A stretch of 48,087 bases of DNA from assembly GCA_020353055.1 (NCBI GenBank), contig CP070686.1, positions 1 to 48,087 of the forward strand. The letters are read 5' to 3'. Under the pieces are notes generated by a model. It was given only the letters and a program-made list of their open reading frames with translations. It made no database searches and was not told the origin of the DNA. The first letter of the stretch is position 1; each line of letters starts with the position of its first letter. The DNA is from Caldifarciminota bacterium (lineage in GTDB: Bacteria > Hydrothermota > Tepidihabitantia > SM23-42). Positions 17,057 to 25,650 of this stretch are shown here, piece by piece. The translations under genes were made by a program, and so were the position numbers.

Positions 17057-18151
17057 GTGACATTTTTGCTGATTTTCCTCAGCTTTCTACCCCCAAATGA
17101 CGTCATAGCCCGTGATAGACCCAATGACGCTGGTTCCACGATATCCCTTCACTGGAATCTCTCGGTTGACGATTCTCTGCTCGACGGTTACGTTATTCTA
17201 AAAAGGGAATTATCCGCCGGAGAAATGGACTTTGAAAAGATTGGCTCAACCGTGCGCGGGGTAACGAATTTCGAGGACGAGAATGCACAAGACGGTGTAC
17301 AATATGAATATGTCGTTGCCGCGGTCAAGAACAATGAAGTGTTCCACTCGGCACCAAGCGTGCCGGTTGCTTCTTCGCCGCAGGTATTCCACACCGGTCG
17401 AATAAACGTGCTCGCTGCCATTGCAATTTTTACAGGGATGCTTGCTTATTTTGTCACCAAAGCGCGCTCCGGCAAAGGGTTGTTCATTCGCAAAATTGCC
17501 GGGCTCGCCGCTGTCGAAGAGGCGGTGGGCCGAGCCACCGAGATGGGTAAACCGATTCTGTACGTGCCCGGTCTCGGCGACATCGACTGGACCGCAACAA
17601 TCGCTTCGATGAATATTCTCGGCGAAGTCGCAAAAAAGATCGCCCGCTACGACACTGCCCTGATCGTTCCCAATAGATGGTCGGTAACCTATACCGTCGC
17701 AAAAGAGGTGGTCAAAGAAGCTTTCATATCCGAAGGCAGTCCGGAAAAATTCAGAGAAGAGTACGTGCGCTACGTGACCGAAGCCCAATTTGGCTTTGCC
17801 GCTGCAATCACTGGTATCATGATGCGCGATAAACCAGCGACTAATTTCTTTATCGGCCGATTCTGGGCAGAATCATTGATTATGGCAGAAACCGGCTCCC
17901 AGGCAGGGTCGTTCCAGATCGCGGGTACCGATTCAGTACTCCAGTTACCGTTCTTTGTCACAGCGTGTGACTACACGCTCATTGGTGAAGAACTCTACGC
18001 GGCCAGCGCGTATCTATCGAGGGAACCGCTTCTGCTCGGCTCATTGAAAGCTCAGGATTATGGAAAGTTGATAGTGTTATTAATTTTATTGAGTTTTACT
18101 TTCATCTCATTTTTTAATATCAATCTGCTTCCGATATTGAGGGTACAATGA
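17057..18151 (+). CDS. Cassette protein A2: FN3 membrane protein (DUF6754-like)
   Basis: A 364-residue protein: signal peptide (1-18), FN3-like domain (about 19-105), TM helix (116-134), basic KARSGK stop-transfer, conserved soluble domain (about 145-335) and a C-terminal TM helix (338-360). Invariant blocks shared by all five A proteins are GRATEMGKPIL (158-168), a Gly-rich PGLGDI turn (171-176), ATIASMNILGEV (180-191), ATNF (261-264), AETG (277-280), QIAGTD (287-292) and the stretch from FFVTACDYTLIGEEL to YAASAYLSREP. The conserved domain is therefore cytosolic by the positive-inside rule. The A2 stop overlaps the B2 start by four bases. It is very similar to A1 in the conserved domain and much less so in the FN3 domain. 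The biochemical role is not recognised. Confidence 0.85.
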   Translation: MTFLLIFLSFLPPNDVIARDRPNDAGSTISLHWNLSVDDSLLDGYVILKRELSAGEMDFEKIGSTVRGVTNFEDENAQDGVQYEYVVAAVKNNEVFHSAPSVPVASSPQVFHTGRINVLAAIAIFTGMLAYFVTKARSGKGLFIRKIAGLAAVEEAVGRATEMGKPILYVPGLGDIDWTATIASMNILGEVAKKIARYDTALIVPNRWSVTYTVAKEVVKEAFISEGSPEKFREEYVRYVTEAQFGFAAAITGIMMRDKPATNFFIGRFWAESLIMAETGSQAGSFQIAGTDSVLQLPFFVTACDYTLIGEELYAASAYLSREPLLLGSLKAQDYGKLIVLLILLSFTFISFFNINLLPILRVQ

Positions 18152-18771
18152 AACGCAAAATTCCACTTGCGCTTTGCTTCATCATGGGTATCTCCATGAT
18201 CGTTCAGTTTTTCATCCCACATCCAGCATCACTGGAGTTCAGCAGCGTGATCTACAAATGGATCATTGTGCTGATGGCTTTTGCGTTGGTCCTCGCTATC
18301 GGCAATCTTATCCGCCATCATGGTAATAAGATCCATAGGAGAAAAGAAGATTGGCAATACAGTATCGTCACGCTTGCCGGAATGGTTGCCATGGCGACAA
18401 TTGGACTTGCGTGGGGAATAGACCCTGATTCATTGTATCAGAGGATTTATCTAAACGTCATGGCTCCTCTGGGTGGAACAATGTTCGCTCTTCTGGCCTA
18501 CTACATGGCATCAGCCGCGTACCGGTCATTTCGTGCCAGGAGCCTCGAAGCGACATTGCTACTGTTATCAGCATTCATCGTCATGATCGGCTTCATGCCG
18601 TTTGGGCAGTATCTGCATCCGAGATTCCCCGCATTTGCTGAATGGATCATGAAGGTTCCTAATATGGCTTCACAGCGCGGTATCCTCCTCGGTGTTGCGT
18701 TTGGTTCGATCGCTACGGCGTTGAAGATAATCCTGGGGATCGAGCGCTCATGGCTCGGAGGAAAAGAATGA
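18148..18771 (+). CDS. Cassette protein B2: polytopic membrane protein
   Basis: A 207-residue integral membrane protein with about six hydrophobic helices: an N-terminal signal-anchor-like helix after MKRK, VIYKWIIVLMAFALVLAIG, IVTLAGMVAMATIGLAW, GGTMFALLAYYMASAAY, ATLLLLSAFIVMIGFM and ILLGVAFGSIATALKIILG. Conserved among the B copies are the IPHP motif near residue 24, the KIHRRK-type cytosolic loop, YMASAAYRSFRARSLEATLLL, WIMKVPNMASQRG and the closing LKIILGIERSWLGG. No known catalytic motif is recognised. It is ATGA-coupled to A2 upstream and overlaps C2 downstream. It most likely forms the membrane part of a complex with A, C and D. Confidence 0.83.
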   Translation: MKRKIPLALCFIMGISMIVQFFIPHPASLEFSSVIYKWIIVLMAFALVLAIGNLIRHHGNKIHRRKEDWQYSIVTLAGMVAMATIGLAWGIDPDSLYQRIYLNVMAPLGGTMFALLAYYMASAAYRSFRARSLEATLLLLSAFIVMIGFMPFGQYLHPRFPAFAEWIMKVPNMASQRGILLGVAFGSIATALKIILGIERSWLGGKE

Positions 18772-19643
18772 AGTGGTATGATAGGATTACTACGATCGAT
18801 CGCCGTATCATTTATCTACTCCTGACCGTTCTCGTAATCCTGCCATTTTTCGTTAAAGTTACCATTCCTCAGAAGGTCATGCCTCAAACCCAGCGATTGT
18901 TTGATTTTATCGAATCGATCCCACCAAAGGACAAAGCAGTGATGATCTCATTCGATTACTCACCACAGACCCAGCCCGAGTGTCATCCAATGGCAAAAGC
19001 GATCTTGAAACATTGTTTTGCCCGTGAAATTCCGGTCATCGGCCTCTCGTTTGACCCGGAGGCACCAGGCCTGGCGGTCGATGCCCTGGTCTCAGTCGAG
19101 CGTGAAATCGACAGTCTGGCTGCAAGGAAAGAAGATTCGCTCATCTACGGTGTTGACTATGTGTATCTTGGGTGGAAATCCGGAAGAATCGCGGCCCAGC
19201 TGGACATGGGCGAAGCGATATCCGGAGTCTTCCCCCGGGATTATTTTGGCAATCTCATAGACTCTCTGCCACTGATGCAGATTGTGAAGAACTATAAGAA
19301 CATCGCCATAGTTGTTATTCTTGCCTCGGCAGATTACCCGATTGACTGGATACGTTATCCTCAGACGCGATACGGGGTAAAGGTCGGGGCCGGCCTGACT
19401 GCAGTTATGGCACCGCAATACTACCCATTCGTGCAGACCGGGCAGGTTTCAGGACTGATGTCCGGGATGAAGGGTGCTGCGGAGTACGAGAAGCTGGTAC
19501 TCGAACATGGCTATGCGCGCACGCTTGGCAACGCCGAGACCGGCATGAATTCCCAATCAATGATCCATATTCTCATAATGCTCTTCATAATTCTCGGCAA
19601 CCTGGGTTATTTCTTCTCACGCCGGGCCAAGAAGGAGAAGTGA
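18768..19643 (+). CDS. Cassette protein C2: membrane-anchored ectodomain protein
   Basis: A 291-residue protein with an N-terminal TM helix (about 14-34), a soluble domain of about 220 residues and a C-terminal TM helix followed by basic residues. This places the large domain outside the cytosol. The soluble part alternates beta-strand-like and helical segments like a Rossmann-type fold. Conserved in all C copies are DRRIIY, a D-Y-S/D-PQ motif (FDYSPQTQ), IYG-DYV-LGW, the MGEAI/MGESI turn, a QTGQ-GLM-GMKGAAEYE block and a short basic tail. The start at 18768 has GGAGG six bases upstream and overlaps the B2 stop. The family is not recognised. Confidence 0.82.
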   Translation: MKWYDRITTIDRRIIYLLLTVLVILPFFVKVTIPQKVMPQTQRLFDFIESIPPKDKAVMISFDYSPQTQPECHPMAKAILKHCFAREIPVIGLSFDPEAPGLAVDALVSVEREIDSLAARKEDSLIYGVDYVYLGWKSGRIAAQLDMGEAISGVFPRDYFGNLIDSLPLMQIVKNYKNIAIVVILASADYPIDWIRYPQTRYGVKVGAGLTAVMAPQYYPFVQTGQVSGLMSGMKGAAEYEKLVLEHGYARTLGNAETGMNSQSMIHILIMLFIILGNLGYFFSRRAKKEK

Positions 19644-19690
19644 TGAGAGTTATTTCCTTTCATCATCACAATCGACGGAGAATCCAATGA
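19643..19690 (+). CDS. 15-codon bridging ORF between C2 and D2
   Basis: The C2 stop TGA shares its last base with an ATG at 19643 that has AAGGAG upstream. The frame stays open for 15 codons (MRVISFHHHNRRRIQ) and its stop forms an ATGA overlap with the D2 start. It may only pass ribosomes from C2 to D2, but cassette IV has a 54-codon ORF in exactly the same place. Protein function is not claimed. Confidence 0.3.
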   Translation: MRVISFHHHNRRRIQ

Positions 19691-20307
19691 GCGGTGATCC
19701 CTGGATCTGGATAGGCGCAATCTTGACCCTGATGATATTTTCATTTTTGTACAAGGATAACCCGTTCTACAAGTTTGGCGAGCATCTTTTCGTAGGTGTG
19801 GCTAACGGATATTATATTGTCTATTATTGGCAGAATGCACTGAAACCGAATCTCTTTGAGCCGCTCAGTGCAGGACAGTTTATCTACATCGTACCGCTCT
19901 TGCTGGGGCTCATGTACTTTGCCAGATTTATACCAAGAATAGCGTGGGTTGTACGGATTCCCATTGGATTTACCATTGGATGGGGAGCGGGACTTTCGAT
20001 ACCGGCGCTTTTCCAGGCCGATGTTCTCCGACAACTCGAAGGTACCGTAGTGACACCGGCAACCTTCTCAAATCCAGCAAGCGGCATCTGGGCGGTCATC
20101 ATACTGGTTGGTGTTGTGTGCACGCTCATCTACTTTTTCTTTTCAAAAGAACACAAGGGAATTCTCGGTCACACGTCGAGGATCGGAATTATCTTCATCA
20201 TGATCGGTTTCGGCGCTTCATTCGGTTACACGGTGATGGCAAGAGTCAGCCTTCTCATCGGCAGAATACAGTTCCTGCTCGGCCCCTGGCTGGGGCTCAT
20301 AGATTAA
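19687..20307 (+). CDS. Cassette protein D2: polytopic membrane protein
   Basis: A 206-residue integral membrane protein with about six TM helices. Conserved in all D copies are DPWIWI at the N-terminus, a FLYKDNPFYKFGEHLFVGVANG block, the TRFIPRI-like ARFIPRIAW, IPIGFTIGWGAG, then VCTLIYFFFSKEHKG, RIGIIFIMIGFGASFGYTVM and a LLGPWLGLID end. The charged FSKEHKG loop is probably cytosolic. No transporter or enzyme motif is recognised. The ATG has GGAG six bases upstream. It closes cassette II; a PPC-domain gene follows after 56 bases. Confidence 0.83.
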   Translation: MSGDPWIWIGAILTLMIFSFLYKDNPFYKFGEHLFVGVANGYYIVYYWQNALKPNLFEPLSAGQFIYIVPLLLGLMYFARFIPRIAWVVRIPIGFTIGWGAGLSIPALFQADVLRQLEGTVVTPATFSNPASGIWAVIILVGVVCTLIYFFFSKEHKGILGHTSRIGIIFIMIGFGASFGYTVMARVSLLIGRIQFLLGPWLGLID

Positions 20308-20363
20308 AACAGCACAGGAGCACATAGCAACAACAACTATCGGCTATAGAACTGGAGTTGCAG

Positions 20364-20783
20364 ATGAAGATAAAAAGATATGAAAATTATGTTGTAATAC
20401 GTCTCGAGAAAGATGAAGAAATTGTTACTGCATTGAAGGAAGCGCTGCAGCGAGCTGGAATTGAAGGCGGTTTCTTCTATGGATTGGGTGTTGGAAAAAA
20501 CCTCCAACTGGGTTATTTTGATGCCGTCGAGAAAAACTACACAAGAAAGGATTTTACGGGCGAATACGAATTCACTAACCTCTCCGGCAATGTCTCTGTA
20601 GCCGATGGTCAAATCATGGTCCATTGTCATGTAACCATCACCGATAACGAATTTCAGGCTTTTGGCGGCCACTTATTTGAAGGTTTGGTGCCAGCAACTC
20701 TGGAAATCATCGTCTTTCCATTCAGTAAACCCCTGACTCGTAGTCAAGATAAGACCACCGGATTGAATCTCTTGGACTTGTGA
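20364..20783 (+). CDS. PPC (DUF296) domain protein
   Basis: A 139-residue single-domain protein of the PPC/DUF296 family: RLEKDEEIVTALKEAL, GIEGGFFYGLGVG, LSGNVSV, HCHVTITD and GGHLFEG. The His-x-His and GHLFEG motifs match the bacterial family, which forms trimers and is fused to AT-hooks in plants. Bacterial members are often called DNA-binding, but the biochemical role is unclear. The ATG at 20364 was chosen over a TTG at 20358 because GGAG lies six bases upstream. It may be cotranscribed with the preceding cassette. Confidence 0.88.
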   Translation: MKIKRYENYVVIRLEKDEEIVTALKEALQRAGIEGGFFYGLGVGKNLQLGYFDAVEKNYTRKDFTGEYEFTNLSGNVSVADGQIMVHCHVTITDNEFQAFGGHLFEGLVPATLEIIVFPFSKPLTRSQDKTTGLNLLDL

Positions 20784-20827
20784 AATATTCATGGCCGTGT
20801 TTTTATGTTTCAAAGGAGTAACAAAGC

Positions 20828-22234
20828 ATGATTGAATACAGATCACCAGAAATAAGCAAGAAAGCCAAAGCCGTCATTGATCGGGACAGGAAGATCATGT
20901 TTGGTGCCCATACCCGCACCAGCGAAATCCCGTTGGTGGTTGATCATGCTCAAGGAGCAAAGGTCACCGACATTGACGGCAGAACGTATCTCGATTTTGG
21001 TGCCGGTTTCGCCGTCGTGGGAACGGGTCATTGCCACCCTGATGTTATAACAGCAATTGAGCAGCAAATCAGAAAACTGATCCATATATCGGGCTCTGAT
21101 TTTTACTACACGCCACAGATTGAACTTGCCGAAAAATTGATAGAGATAACGCCCGGCGATTATGATAAACGGGTATATTTCGGAAGTTCTGGTGCTGAGG
21201 CAGTCGAAGCTTCGCTCAAGATTTCCCGCTGTTTCACCAGACGACCAAGAATGATAAGTTTCCTTGGTGCATTCCATGGTCGTACCTTTGCTGGCATGAC
21301 CATGTCGGGCAGTAAAAAGGTACAGCGTGCACATTTTTCCGGGTTGATACCGGAAGTCTACCACGTACCATACCCATATTGTTACCGGTGTGCGTTCGCA
21401 CAGACATATCCAGAGTGCATTAGGAAAGAATATAAGGGCATCCCGTTAATCTATTGTATGTCCTATCTCACCGACATAATATTTGAAAGACTGATCGCTC
21501 CAGACGATGTCGGTTTGATCATGGCAGAACCTATTCAGGGTGAAGGTGGATACATTGTTCCGCCCAAGGAATTTCTGCCTCTCTTGAGAAAGGTCTGCGA
21601 TGAGCATGGAATAATTTTTATTCTCGATGAGATACAAAGTGGTTTGGGCAGAACGGGAAAATGGTTCGCGTGCGACCATGTCGGCATAGCACCGGACATA
21701 ACGCTCACGGCTAAGGCAATCGCCTCGGGACTGCCCATGAGTGCGACGATCGGTAAAGCCGCACTCATGGATCCGGACGTCGACCCGAGAGCGTGGGTAC
21801 CCGGATCCCATGGATCAACCTTCGGTGGTAATCCAGTAATCGCCTCAGCAGCCATTGCCACATTGAAGATCATTGAACAACAGCTGATCAAGAATGCCGA
21901 CGAAGTGGGCGGATTTTTGAAGCAAGAACTTATTGCCATGATGGACCGTCACAGGATAATCGGAGAGGTCCGTGGTCTGGGGTTGATGCTAGGCATCGAA
22001 CTTGTACAGAAGAAAGAAGACAAAACATTCTTCCCACCTGAGGTAACGCGTGAGGGGAAAAATATCAAAGAAGTAATAACCGGCGAATGTTTTAAAAGAG
22101 GACTCATACTTTACGGCGCCGGCATAAGCTCACTGCGCATGTCCCCGCCTTTGATGGTGACAAGGGACGATGCCGAAGCCGCCATAAAAATCCTCGACGA
22201 GGTGATTACCAACGTCGAGAACCAGATGAAATGA
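20828..22234 (+). CDS. Class III aminotransferase (GABA/ornithine type)
   Basis: A 468-residue PLP-dependent fold-type I aminotransferase. The PLP lysine is Lys296 in TAKAIASGLP. Other motifs are SGAEAVEASLKIS, FLGAFHGRT, AEPIQGEGGY, DEIQSGLGRTGK and GSHGSTFGGNP. The insertion PYCYRCAFAQTYPEC with several Cys is characteristic of the archaeal-type acetylornithine/4-aminobutyrate subfamily. The amino donor cannot be told from sequence; ornithine, 4-aminobutyrate or a branched-chain amino acid are possible. AAAGGAG lies 9 bases before the ATG. The stop overlaps the next gene by ATGA. Confidence 0.9.
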   Translation: MIEYRSPEISKKAKAVIDRDRKIMFGAHTRTSEIPLVVDHAQGAKVTDIDGRTYLDFGAGFAVVGTGHCHPDVITAIEQQIRKLIHISGSDFYYTPQIELAEKLIEITPGDYDKRVYFGSSGAEAVEASLKISRCFTRRPRMISFLGAFHGRTFAGMTMSGSKKVQRAHFSGLIPEVYHVPYPYCYRCAFAQTYPECIRKEYKGIPLIYCMSYLTDIIFERLIAPDDVGLIMAEPIQGEGGYIVPPKEFLPLLRKVCDEHGIIFILDEIQSGLGRTGKWFACDHVGIAPDITLTAKAIASGLPMSATIGKAALMDPDVDPRAWVPGSHGSTFGGNPVIASAAIATLKIIEQQLIKNADEVGGFLKQELIAMMDRHRIIGEVRGLGLMLGIELVQKKEDKTFFPPEVTREGKNIKEVITGECFKRGLILYGAGISSLRMSPPLMVTRDDAEAAIKILDEVITNVENQMK

Positions 22235-23577
22235 TTAATCCTTCGATATTTAGAGAATATGACATCCGTGGATTGGCAGAGACTGACCTGAGTGATGAGA
22301 ACGTAGCCGTGTTTGCACGTGGGGTCGGCACGTATTACAGGAATCTTGGACAGACAGAAATCCTCGTCGGACGCGATATGCGTATTTCTTCGCCCCGTAT
22401 TTCCAGCGAGTTGGTCAACGGACTGAACGCGACCGGCTGTGATGTCATCGACATTGGTATGGTCCCTACGCCAGTACTTTACTTCTCTCTTTTTCATCAC
22501 GATATTGGAAACGGCATAATGATCACAGCGAGTCACAACCCAAAAGAATTCAATGGCTTCAAGGTCGCATTTGACCGTAAGACAATATACGGAAACGAAA
22601 TACAGAACCTCAGAAAACTCATCGAGCGCGGAAATTTTGAATCGGGGAAAGGAACAACTAAGAAAAGCGACATTACAGATGACTACATTGACCATGTGAT
22701 AAACTCTGTGAAAATAAGGAAAGGCATTAGAATTGCGGTTGATTCGGGAAATGGCACCTGTGGTCCGTTATTCGAGCAAATACTCACTAAGTTGGGCGTC
22801 GACCACGTCATGTTGTTCAAGACACCTGATGGTAATTTCCCCAACCATATTCCGGATCCGGTGGTTCCGGAGCATATCAAAGAATTGATCGAAGAAGTCA
22901 CAAATGACGGATACGCATGTGGAATCGGATTCGATGGAGACGGTGATCGTGTCGGAGCGCTCGATGAAAACGGTAAGATCATATGGGGTGATGTCTTGTT
23001 GGCAATCTATGCGGAAGACCTTCTCTCGCGTATGCCAGGCGCCAAGATCATCTTTGAAGTAAAGTGCTCAAAGGGACTGATCGAAAGGATCACGGAACTA
23101 GGTGGTAAGCCAATTATGTACAAAACTGGGCATTCGCTGATCAAGGCGAAAATGAAAGAAGAAGGTGCGCCTCTGGCCGGAGAAATGTCTGGGCACTTAT
23201 TCTTCGCTGACCGTTACTACGGGTATGATGATGCAATGTACGCGGCATTACGATTATGCGAAATTATCAGCAGAGGTGAGCCACTGTCAAAACTTGCCTC
23301 CAGGGTTCCCAAGTATTACTCCACCCCTGAAATACGCATCGATACTACGGACGCCGCCAAATTCGACATTGTCGAAGCGCTGAAGTCAGATTTCAAGAAA
23401 TCATACAATGTCATTGACATCGACGGTGTGCGGGTTGACTTCGACGATGGTTGGGGATTGATAAGACCATCAAATACCCAGCCTGTCCTCGTTCTCAGAT
23501 TTGAGGCGAAGACCGAAGCCAGGCTCGACGAAATAAGAGAATTATTTTTCAGCAAATTGGCTCACTACAAAGACTAG
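22231..23577 (+). CDS. Phosphomannomutase/phosphoglucomutase
   Basis: An alpha-D-phosphohexomutase interconverting hexose 1- and 6-phosphates for cell-surface sugar synthesis. The phosphoserine is Ser101 in TASHNPKEFNG. The metal loop is GFDGDGDRVG, the sugar-specificity loop is GEMSGHLFF, and the phosphate-binding RPSNTQPVLVLRFEA lies near the C-terminus. The GEMSGH form is that of the ManB/AlgC-like dual-specificity group. The 448-residue length is normal. It is ATGA-coupled to the aminotransferase. Confidence 0.93.
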   Translation: MINPSIFREYDIRGLAETDLSDENVAVFARGVGTYYRNLGQTEILVGRDMRISSPRISSELVNGLNATGCDVIDIGMVPTPVLYFSLFHHDIGNGIMITASHNPKEFNGFKVAFDRKTIYGNEIQNLRKLIERGNFESGKGTTKKSDITDDYIDHVINSVKIRKGIRIAVDSGNGTCGPLFEQILTKLGVDHVMLFKTPDGNFPNHIPDPVVPEHIKELIEEVTNDGYACGIGFDGDGDRVGALDENGKIIWGDVLLAIYAEDLLSRMPGAKIIFEVKCSKGLIERITELGGKPIMYKTGHSLIKAKMKEEGAPLAGEMSGHLFFADRYYGYDDAMYAALRLCEIISRGEPLSKLASRVPKYYSTPEIRIDTTDAAKFDIVEALKSDFKKSYNVIDIDGVRVDFDDGWGLIRPSNTQPVLVLRFEAKTEARLDEIRELFFSKLAHYKD

Positions 23578-23645
23578 TCGAGGCACACCGACAGCCCGAT
23601 GAATACTGACTTGATAACCAGATTGCAGTAATTACTGGAGGTTCT

Positions 23646-25352
23646 ATGAACATATTGTTAATGGCAATGCTACTGGTCTCCCAGAGCGAGCCACTATTAC
23701 CACAATGGATGACCAAAGAAGAAAGCCTGATGGTAGATCAGATCGGTGCTGGACACAAGACAACCGCACCGCCCGGTGGATGGGTTGAGACCCCTGCCGA
23801 ATTCGAGCGGCTGCGAGGTATATTCATAACATGGATATACGGTTCATCATCAACCGATCCAATTTTCAGACAAATCGTTGAGGAAACAGGTGAGATCTGC
23901 AGAGTATACATTATCGTTGGAAGCACCAGCGAGCAGAACAGCATTATTAGCTATCTACAATCTCACAACGTTTCTCTCGATTCGGTGGATTTTTACATCT
24001 GGCCCAGAAATTCGATATGGGTTCGAGATTACGGACCATGGTTCATGCATAAAGAGGATAACTCAGAAGGGATCGTTGATTTCATGTACAATCGCCCCCG
24101 CCCGCTCGACGACACAATACCCTGGCGCATTGGTCAATCCTGGATGATTCCGGTATACGGGTCACCACTCGAGCATGCCGGAGGTAACTTCATGGTCGAC
24201 GGTCTGGGAACCGGATTTGTTAGTACGCTGATACTCCAGGAAAATCCATGGTATACACAGGCGGAGGTCGAATCGCTGATGCTGGCGTACAGTGGCTTGG
24301 AGCAGTTAGTAATATTACCAAGAATAAATATTGAATACACGGGGCATATCGACCTGTGGACCAAGATATTGAATGACACACTCGTCATGGTCGGCGAATA
24401 CGCGCCGGGACATCCTAATTATAATATGCTGAACGATAATGCCGATTCCATCAATCGTTGCAGAAACCGTGAGGGTTTTCCTTACCGGATCGTTCGAATC
24501 CCAATGCCCTGGTCCACATCGAGCGCACCGCCGTCTTACCTCAATTCACTTTTTGTCAATAACAAAGTCCTGGTGCCGCTCTACAATCTGGCAGAAGATG
24601 ATACTGCCCTAATTGTATACCAGCAGGCTTTGCCAGATCATGAAATCATCGGCATCGATTGCTCTGCTATGTCGGGTTGGGGTGGCGCTATACACTGTAT
24701 CACCATCACAGCGCCCGAATCCGAATATTTACATGTCAAGCATTACCCCTTGCCCGATACTAACGATACGTTGAATGATTATCGAGTACGTGCCCAGATA
24801 ATTACATCGAGCAACCCGATCAATGATTCAACACTGATCTACTACAAAGTGAACGACGGAGCCTATACTCCGGTGCCACTAACCCCTGTCATCGACACAC
24901 CAGGTGTCTATTCAGGGTTCATACCTGCACAAAATATTGACGACACAATTTACTACTATTTGTCAGTACAGAACGATGAAGGAATCCGGCGCACCTCACC
25001 CAGGCATGTACCTCCGCAGACCTATTCGTTCAAAATCTATGAAAATTCTGGCATTTCCGAGCATTACACGGCACATCTTTTGGGCGAGATATCGACATCA
25101 CCGAATCCGGCGCGAAACGCAGTATCATTCGCCTTCGACCTCCGCGAATCAACGAACATTAAGATCGAAGCGTACAACGTGCTCGGGCAATCTGTCAAGA
25201 TAATTACCGACCGTGAAATCAATGCGGGGCTTAATGAAATTTCATGGGATTTGTGCGATGAGAAAGGCAGAAAGCTACCGCAGGGTGCCTATTTCTACAG
25301 AATATCCAGCAACCTGGAAGAAAAGACTGGAAAAATACTGCTGGTTGAGTGA
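23646..25352 (+). CDS. Secreted agmatine/peptidylarginine deiminase family protein with type-IX-like sorting tail
   Basis: A 568-residue protein. After a short hydrophobic N-terminus comes a Porphyromonas-type deiminase domain (about residues 35-370): RNSIWVRDYGPWF, EHAGGNFMVDG, YTGHIDLWTK, and the nucleophile Cys351 in GGAIHCIT. An FN3/Ig-like region follows (about 375-470), then a C-terminal sorting domain (SPNPARNAVSFAFDL ... YNVLGQ ... LPQGAYFYRI ... KILLVE) like those that direct proteins to type IX secretion. It probably hydrolyses guanidino groups (agmatine or peptidyl-arginine) outside the cell. The ribosome site TGGAGG lies four bases before the ATG. The presence of a PorV-like gene at 697-1659 supports the secretion route. 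Confidence 0.85.
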   Translation: MNILLMAMLLVSQSEPLLPQWMTKEESLMVDQIGAGHKTTAPPGGWVETPAEFERLRGIFITWIYGSSSTDPIFRQIVEETGEICRVYIIVGSTSEQNSIISYLQSHNVSLDSVDFYIWPRNSIWVRDYGPWFMHKEDNSEGIVDFMYNRPRPLDDTIPWRIGQSWMIPVYGSPLEHAGGNFMVDGLGTGFVSTLILQENPWYTQAEVESLMLAYSGLEQLVILPRINIEYTGHIDLWTKILNDTLVMVGEYAPGHPNYNMLNDNADSINRCRNREGFPYRIVRIPMPWSTSSAPPSYLNSLFVNNKVLVPLYNLAEDDTALIVYQQALPDHEIIGIDCSAMSGWGGAIHCITITAPESEYLHVKHYPLPDTNDTLNDYRVRAQIITSSNPINDSTLIYYKVNDGAYTPVPLTPVIDTPGVYSGFIPAQNIDDTIYYYLSVQNDEGIRRTSPRHVPPQTYSFKIYENSGISEHYTAHLLGEISTSPNPARNAVSFAFDLRESTNIKIEAYNVLGQSVKIITDREINAGLNEISWDLCDEKGRKLPQGAYFYRISSNLEEKTGKILLVE

Positions 25353-25362
25353 TCTAAGGTAA

Positions 25363-25650
25363 TCAAAGAGGAGGTAAGGGAAAGCCGGTGAGCGACTTCA
25401 GACTCTCCTGAGTTTTTTCGAGAATCCTTCTCCGTGCGTCGCCATATGCAGCAACGATAAGATCCTCGAGCATTGTTACATCCTTCTCTTCAAAAATCTG
25501 TGGTTCGATCTTGACGGAAATTACATTTTGCTCACCATCCATCTGAATTCTCACCATACCACCGCCCGCACTACCCTCAACCTTTATCGCGCGGAGCTGT
25601 TCCAACAACTTCGACTGCAATTTCTGGGCTTCTTTCATGAAATTTTTCAT
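25363..25650 (-). CDS. ebfC: YbaB/EbfC family nucleoid-associated protein
   Basis: A 95-residue DNA-binding protein that forms small dimers. Motifs: MKEAQKLQSKL, GGGMVRIQMDGEQNVISVKIEP and DLIVAAYGDARRRI. It starts inside the dnaX stop (ATGA overlap), the classical dnaX-ebfC order. The end is 10 bases from the convergent deiminase gene, with no visible terminator. Confidence 0.93.
   Translation of the reverse strand: MKNFMKEAQKLQSKLLEQLRAIKVEGSAGGGMVRIQMDGEQNVISVKIEPQIFEEKDVTMLEDLIVAAYGDARRRILEKTQESLKSLTGFPLPPL

Noticed and set aside
22111-22695. 194-residue minus-strand reading frame
   Set aside because: It is antisense to the phosphohexomutase and aminotransferase ends, both with intact catalytic motifs.
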